Shown here: positions 61,851 through 64,000 of the stretch, one piece after another
How positions within the stretch are numbered: the first letter of the stretch is position 1
Layout of the letters: the number at the start of each line of letters is the position of its first letter
Assembly (NCBI GenBank): GCA_965230755.1
Contig: CBDDLT010000005.1
Coordinates: 1-64,000 of the forward strand
Direction: 5' to 3'
DNA: 64,000 nucleotides
Source of the DNA: DATFJT01 sp965230755
GTDB lineage: Bacteria; Bacteroidota; Bacteroidia; Chitinophagales; Saprospiraceae
Made by a program: the position numbers and the translations under genes
Notes under the pieces: model-generated
Databases searched by the model: none
The model's input: only the letters and a program-made list of their open reading frames with translations
What the model was told of the DNA's origin: nothing

Positions 61851-63104
61851 ATGGTAACGCCTTCATTAAATAATCTGGGCATCTCGCCTACACTGGCTAT
61901 CAATGAAAAGTCAAAGGAGTTTCTCCGACAGGGAAAAGATATCATCCTTTTTGGATTAGGACAATCTCCCTTCCCGGTTCCACCTATTCTGGTCAAGGCT
62001 TTACAAGAAAATGCACATCAGAAAGATTATCTGCCCGTTAAGGGATTACCTCAACTACGAGCATTGATTTCCGAGCATTATAGCTTGAAGTACGAACTCA
62101 AGTTCAACAGCGATCATATCTTAATAGGTCCGGGCTCTAAAGAGCTGCTTTTTTTAACCCAAATGGCCTATGAAAATGAATTGATCGTCGGTGCCCCGCA
62201 TTGGGTAAGTTATAAAAAACAAGCTTCGGTACTGGGACGCAAACCGCTTTCTATACCGACAAAGGAAGAGTCCGGTTATTTACTGGACGCGAAGACTTTG
62301 GAGGATTTTCTGGTCGAAAATGGATTAACCGGAGCACTACTTATACTGAACTTTCCATCCAATCCCTTAGGCAATACCTTTGCAGAGAGCCAATTGAGGG
62401 ATTTGGCTTCGGTGTGCAAAAAGTATTCTTTGATTGTTATCTCCGACGAAATCTATGGTAATTTAAATTTTGCAAGTCAACATTTGAGCATGGCCCATTA
62501 CCTCCCCGATCAAACCATAATTCTTACAGGTCTTAGCAAATGGGCCGGCGCAGGAGGTTGGAGACTTGGCGTCTTTCTCTTTCCGGAAAAATTGTCAAGA
62601 CTTTGTAACACAGTGGCTGCTCTTGCTTCAGAGACCTATTCCAGCGTGTCCGCGCCCATTCAGTATGCCGCTTGCGAAGCTTATAAGGATCACGATAAAA
62701 TCAACGAATACCTTCAGTTATCCAAATACGTTCTAAAAGAAAATGCCAACTATTTTACCAGCTTTCTCGAAAAAACCCAGCTAATCTTTCCTCCTTTGCA
62801 AGGAGGATTCTATGCCTATCTAAACTTCAATGCCTATCAAAAAGAATTGGAAAAGCTAAATATTTTTAATTCTAATGATTTGAGCAATTTCCTTCTTGAC
62901 AATTATCTCATCGCATGTTTACCCGGATCAAACTTTGGAGTTCAACCCGATCAAATCTCCGTGAGACTTTCTCTAGTGGATTTTGATGGCTCCAAGGCCT
63001 TAGAGGCAGCAGAAAATGGTACTTATTCCGTAGAATCCCATGCCCCTAAAATTGTAGAATCCGTAACAAGGCTTGAAAAATTATTGAATCGTTTATCTAA
63101 TTAA
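61851..63104 (+). CDS. PLP-dependent aminotransferase, class I/II
   Basis: 417 residues. Fold-type I aspartate aminotransferase family: GLGQSPFPVPPILVKAL (N-terminal), GPGSKELLFLTQ, LILNFPSNPLGN, VISDEIYGNL and the PLP lysine in LTGLSKWAGAGGWRLG, then SVRLSLVDFDGSKALE. This is the large class I/II group (aspartate/aromatic-type); substrate not defined. It has its own upstream region (61659-61850, A/T-rich) and is followed after 11 bases by the TonB-dependent receptor gene, a possible transcription unit. Confidence 0.9.
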   Translation: MVTPSLNNLGISPTLAINEKSKEFLRQGKDIILFGLGQSPFPVPPILVKALQENAHQKDYLPVKGLPQLRALISEHYSLKYELKFNSDHILIGPGSKELLFLTQMAYENELIVGAPHWVSYKKQASVLGRKPLSIPTKEESGYLLDAKTLEDFLVENGLTGALLILNFPSNPLGNTFAESQLRDLASVCKKYSLIVISDEIYGNLNFASQHLSMAHYLPDQTIILTGLSKWAGAGGWRLGVFLFPEKLSRLCNTVAALASETYSSVSAPIQYAACEAYKDHDKINEYLQLSKYVLKENANYFTSFLEKTQLIFPPLQGGFYAYLNFNAYQKELEKLNIFNSNDLSNFLLDNYLIACLPGSNFGVQPDQISVRLSLVDFDGSKALEAAENGTYSVESHAPKIVESVTRLEKLLNRLSN

Positions 63105-63115
63105 ATCGAAATGTC

Positions 63116-64000
63116 ATGAAGTTTAGTATTACAGTATTGTTTAGTATTCTGTTCTTTTGGGTTCAAGCTCAGACGATCAGTGGAAATGTAAAAGATCAAG
63201 ATGGTGAACCCCTAATTGGAGCCTCGGTAATGGCTGTTGGTGACAACAGCGTTGGTACTGTTACTGATTTTGATGGAAACTTCTCCTTAAATATTCCATC
63301 TAGCATTAATTCTATAAGGATTTCATATGTTGGCTACCAAGCACAAACAATTGATATCGCGGGCATGGATAATGTGAATGTAATTTTGACGTCCAGCCTT
63401 GTTCTAGATGAAGTAGTAATATTGGGTACTCGGGCTTCTAACAGAACCAATGTAAATTCGGCTGTTCCCGTTGATGTAATAGATATTGACAAACTTTCCG
63501 GTGCCGCACCTCAAACTTCCCTTAATGAAATCATGCATTATTCTGCGCCATCATTTAGTTCGAATACTCAAACTATATCGGATGGTACGGATCATATAGA
63601 TCCTGCATCTTTAAGGGGACTTGGGCCTGATCAAGTTTTGGTATTGATGAATGGAAAAAGGAGACATAATACTTCCCTTGTCAATATCAATGGGACATTT
63701 GGTAGAGGTAATGTAGGTACGGACCTGAATGCCATCCCGGTTTCGGCCATTAATCAAATACAAGTACTACGGGACGGAGCATCCGCACAATACGGTTCCG
63801 ATGCGATAGCAGGTGTTATCAATATTGGACTGAAGGAAACCGTCAACGAACTGTCACTAAGTGTTAATGTAGGAGCCAACATGACTTCTTCAGATAACAT
63901 TGGTGCTTTTGGAGGTGAGACCAAAGATTATGATGGAGAAAAGGTAGTCGTCGGCTTGAATTATGGGCTTCCTTTGGGTAATGATGGCGGATTCATCAAT
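63116..64000 (+). CDS. TonB-dependent receptor, 5' part (runs off the window)
   Basis: The reading frame begins at ATG 63116 and is still open at the end, about 295 codons in. Signal peptide (WVQAQ), carboxypeptidase-like regulatory domain (TISGNVKDQDGEPLIGASVMAVGDN; GTVTDFDGNFSL; SYVGYQAQTIDI), then the plug: VVILGTRASNR, a TonB-box-like LDEVVI, PASLRGLGPDQVLVLMNGKRRH and VLRDGASAQYGSDAIAGVINI. This is a TonB-dependent outer membrane receptor with the FN-type/CarboxypepD_reg N-terminus common in Bacteroidota. The missing barrel lies beyond the window. Substrate unknown. Confidence 0.92.
   Translation, partial: MKFSITVLFSILFFWVQAQTISGNVKDQDGEPLIGASVMAVGDNSVGTVTDFDGNFSLNIPSSINSIRISYVGYQAQTIDIAGMDNVNVILTSSLVLDEVVILGTRASNRTNVNSAVPVDVIDIDKLSGAAPQTSLNEIMHYSAPSFSSNTQTISDGTDHIDPASLRGLGPDQVLVLMNGKRRHNTSLVNINGTFGRGNVGTDLNAIPVSAINQIQVLRDGASAQYGSDAIAGVINIGLKETVNELSLSVNVGANMTSSDNIGAFGGETKDYDGEKVVVGLNYGLPLGNDGGFIN

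Noticed and set aside
1..64000. tRNA, rRNA, CRISPR, riboswitch or insertion sequences
   Set aside because: Scanning by eye showed no cloverleaf with GGTTCGAATCC-type arms, no regular spacer-repeat array and no transposase; a covariance search (tRNAscan-SE, Rfam) would be decisive.

Overview
The window is a stretch of a Bacteroidota chromosome, probably a gliding or marine lineage such as the Saprospiria (the phylum is well supported, the class is a guess). Support comes from several secreted proteins with type IX secretion (T9SS) sorting domains of both type A and type B, a PorP/SprF protein paired with an OmpA-family protein, a fused LpxC-FabZ, a Porin_10-type putative porin, a TonB-dependent receptor with a carboxypeptidase-like N-terminal domain, a complete Na+-translocating NADH:quinone reductase operon, and some promoter sites resembling the Bacteroidota -7 element TAnnTTTG. 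No rRNA, tRNA, CRISPR array, transposase or integrase was found.

Layout. 1-8.3 kb is an accessory region of orphan genes on the plus strand. It holds three small genes separated by attC-like inverted boxes (CATAAC...GTTATG), a T9SS-exported HExxH protein, a lipoprotein, two unknown genes, and a 790-residue dynamin-like GTPase with an N-terminal domain that looks like an effector-associated (EAD-type) adaptor. 8.4-14.1 kb carries a YihY/BrkB membrane protein, a lipoprotein, a methyltransferase, a VOC-AraC-VOC cluster, a truncated haemoglobin, a DUF1801 protein and a short single-stranded DNA-binding protein. 14.2-18.0 kb (minus) has a secreted thioredoxin-like protein, an alpha-oxoamine synthase next to a cysteine-synthase-like enzyme (a pair that suggests sulfonolipid/capnine synthesis), and a Lys/Ser/Cys-rich secreted protein. 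18.2-26.4 kb has an M4 metalloprotease, a glycosyltransferase 9, PorP/SprF, OmpA-DUF1573 and PnuC.

26.5-32.9 kb is nqrABCDEF, closed by a strong terminator; NqrA carries an unusual membrane-anchor extension. 33-39.7 kb has a metallo-beta-lactamase-fold protein that has lost its zinc ligands and a 1979-residue T9SS type B adhesin-like protein. 39.8-45.8 kb (minus) has an exopolysaccharide-initiating sugar transferase, a lipoprotein, a Gfo/Idh/MocA oxidoreductase and alaS. 46-52 kb has an M23 peptidase, a zincin lipoprotein, a MerR regulator and the minus-strand lipid A operon lpxD-lpxC/fabZ-lpxA-ABC ATPase. 52-64 kb has a TPR membrane protein, recN, two paralogous choice-of-anchor B proteins flanking fabI, a putative porin, an aminotransferase and the start of a TonB-dependent receptor.

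Four conserved genes (near 16,093, 17,000, 42,450 and 45,998) are each broken by a single-base change at a homopolymer run. This looks more like residual sequencing error than gene decay, and the gene models there should be read as one gene each.
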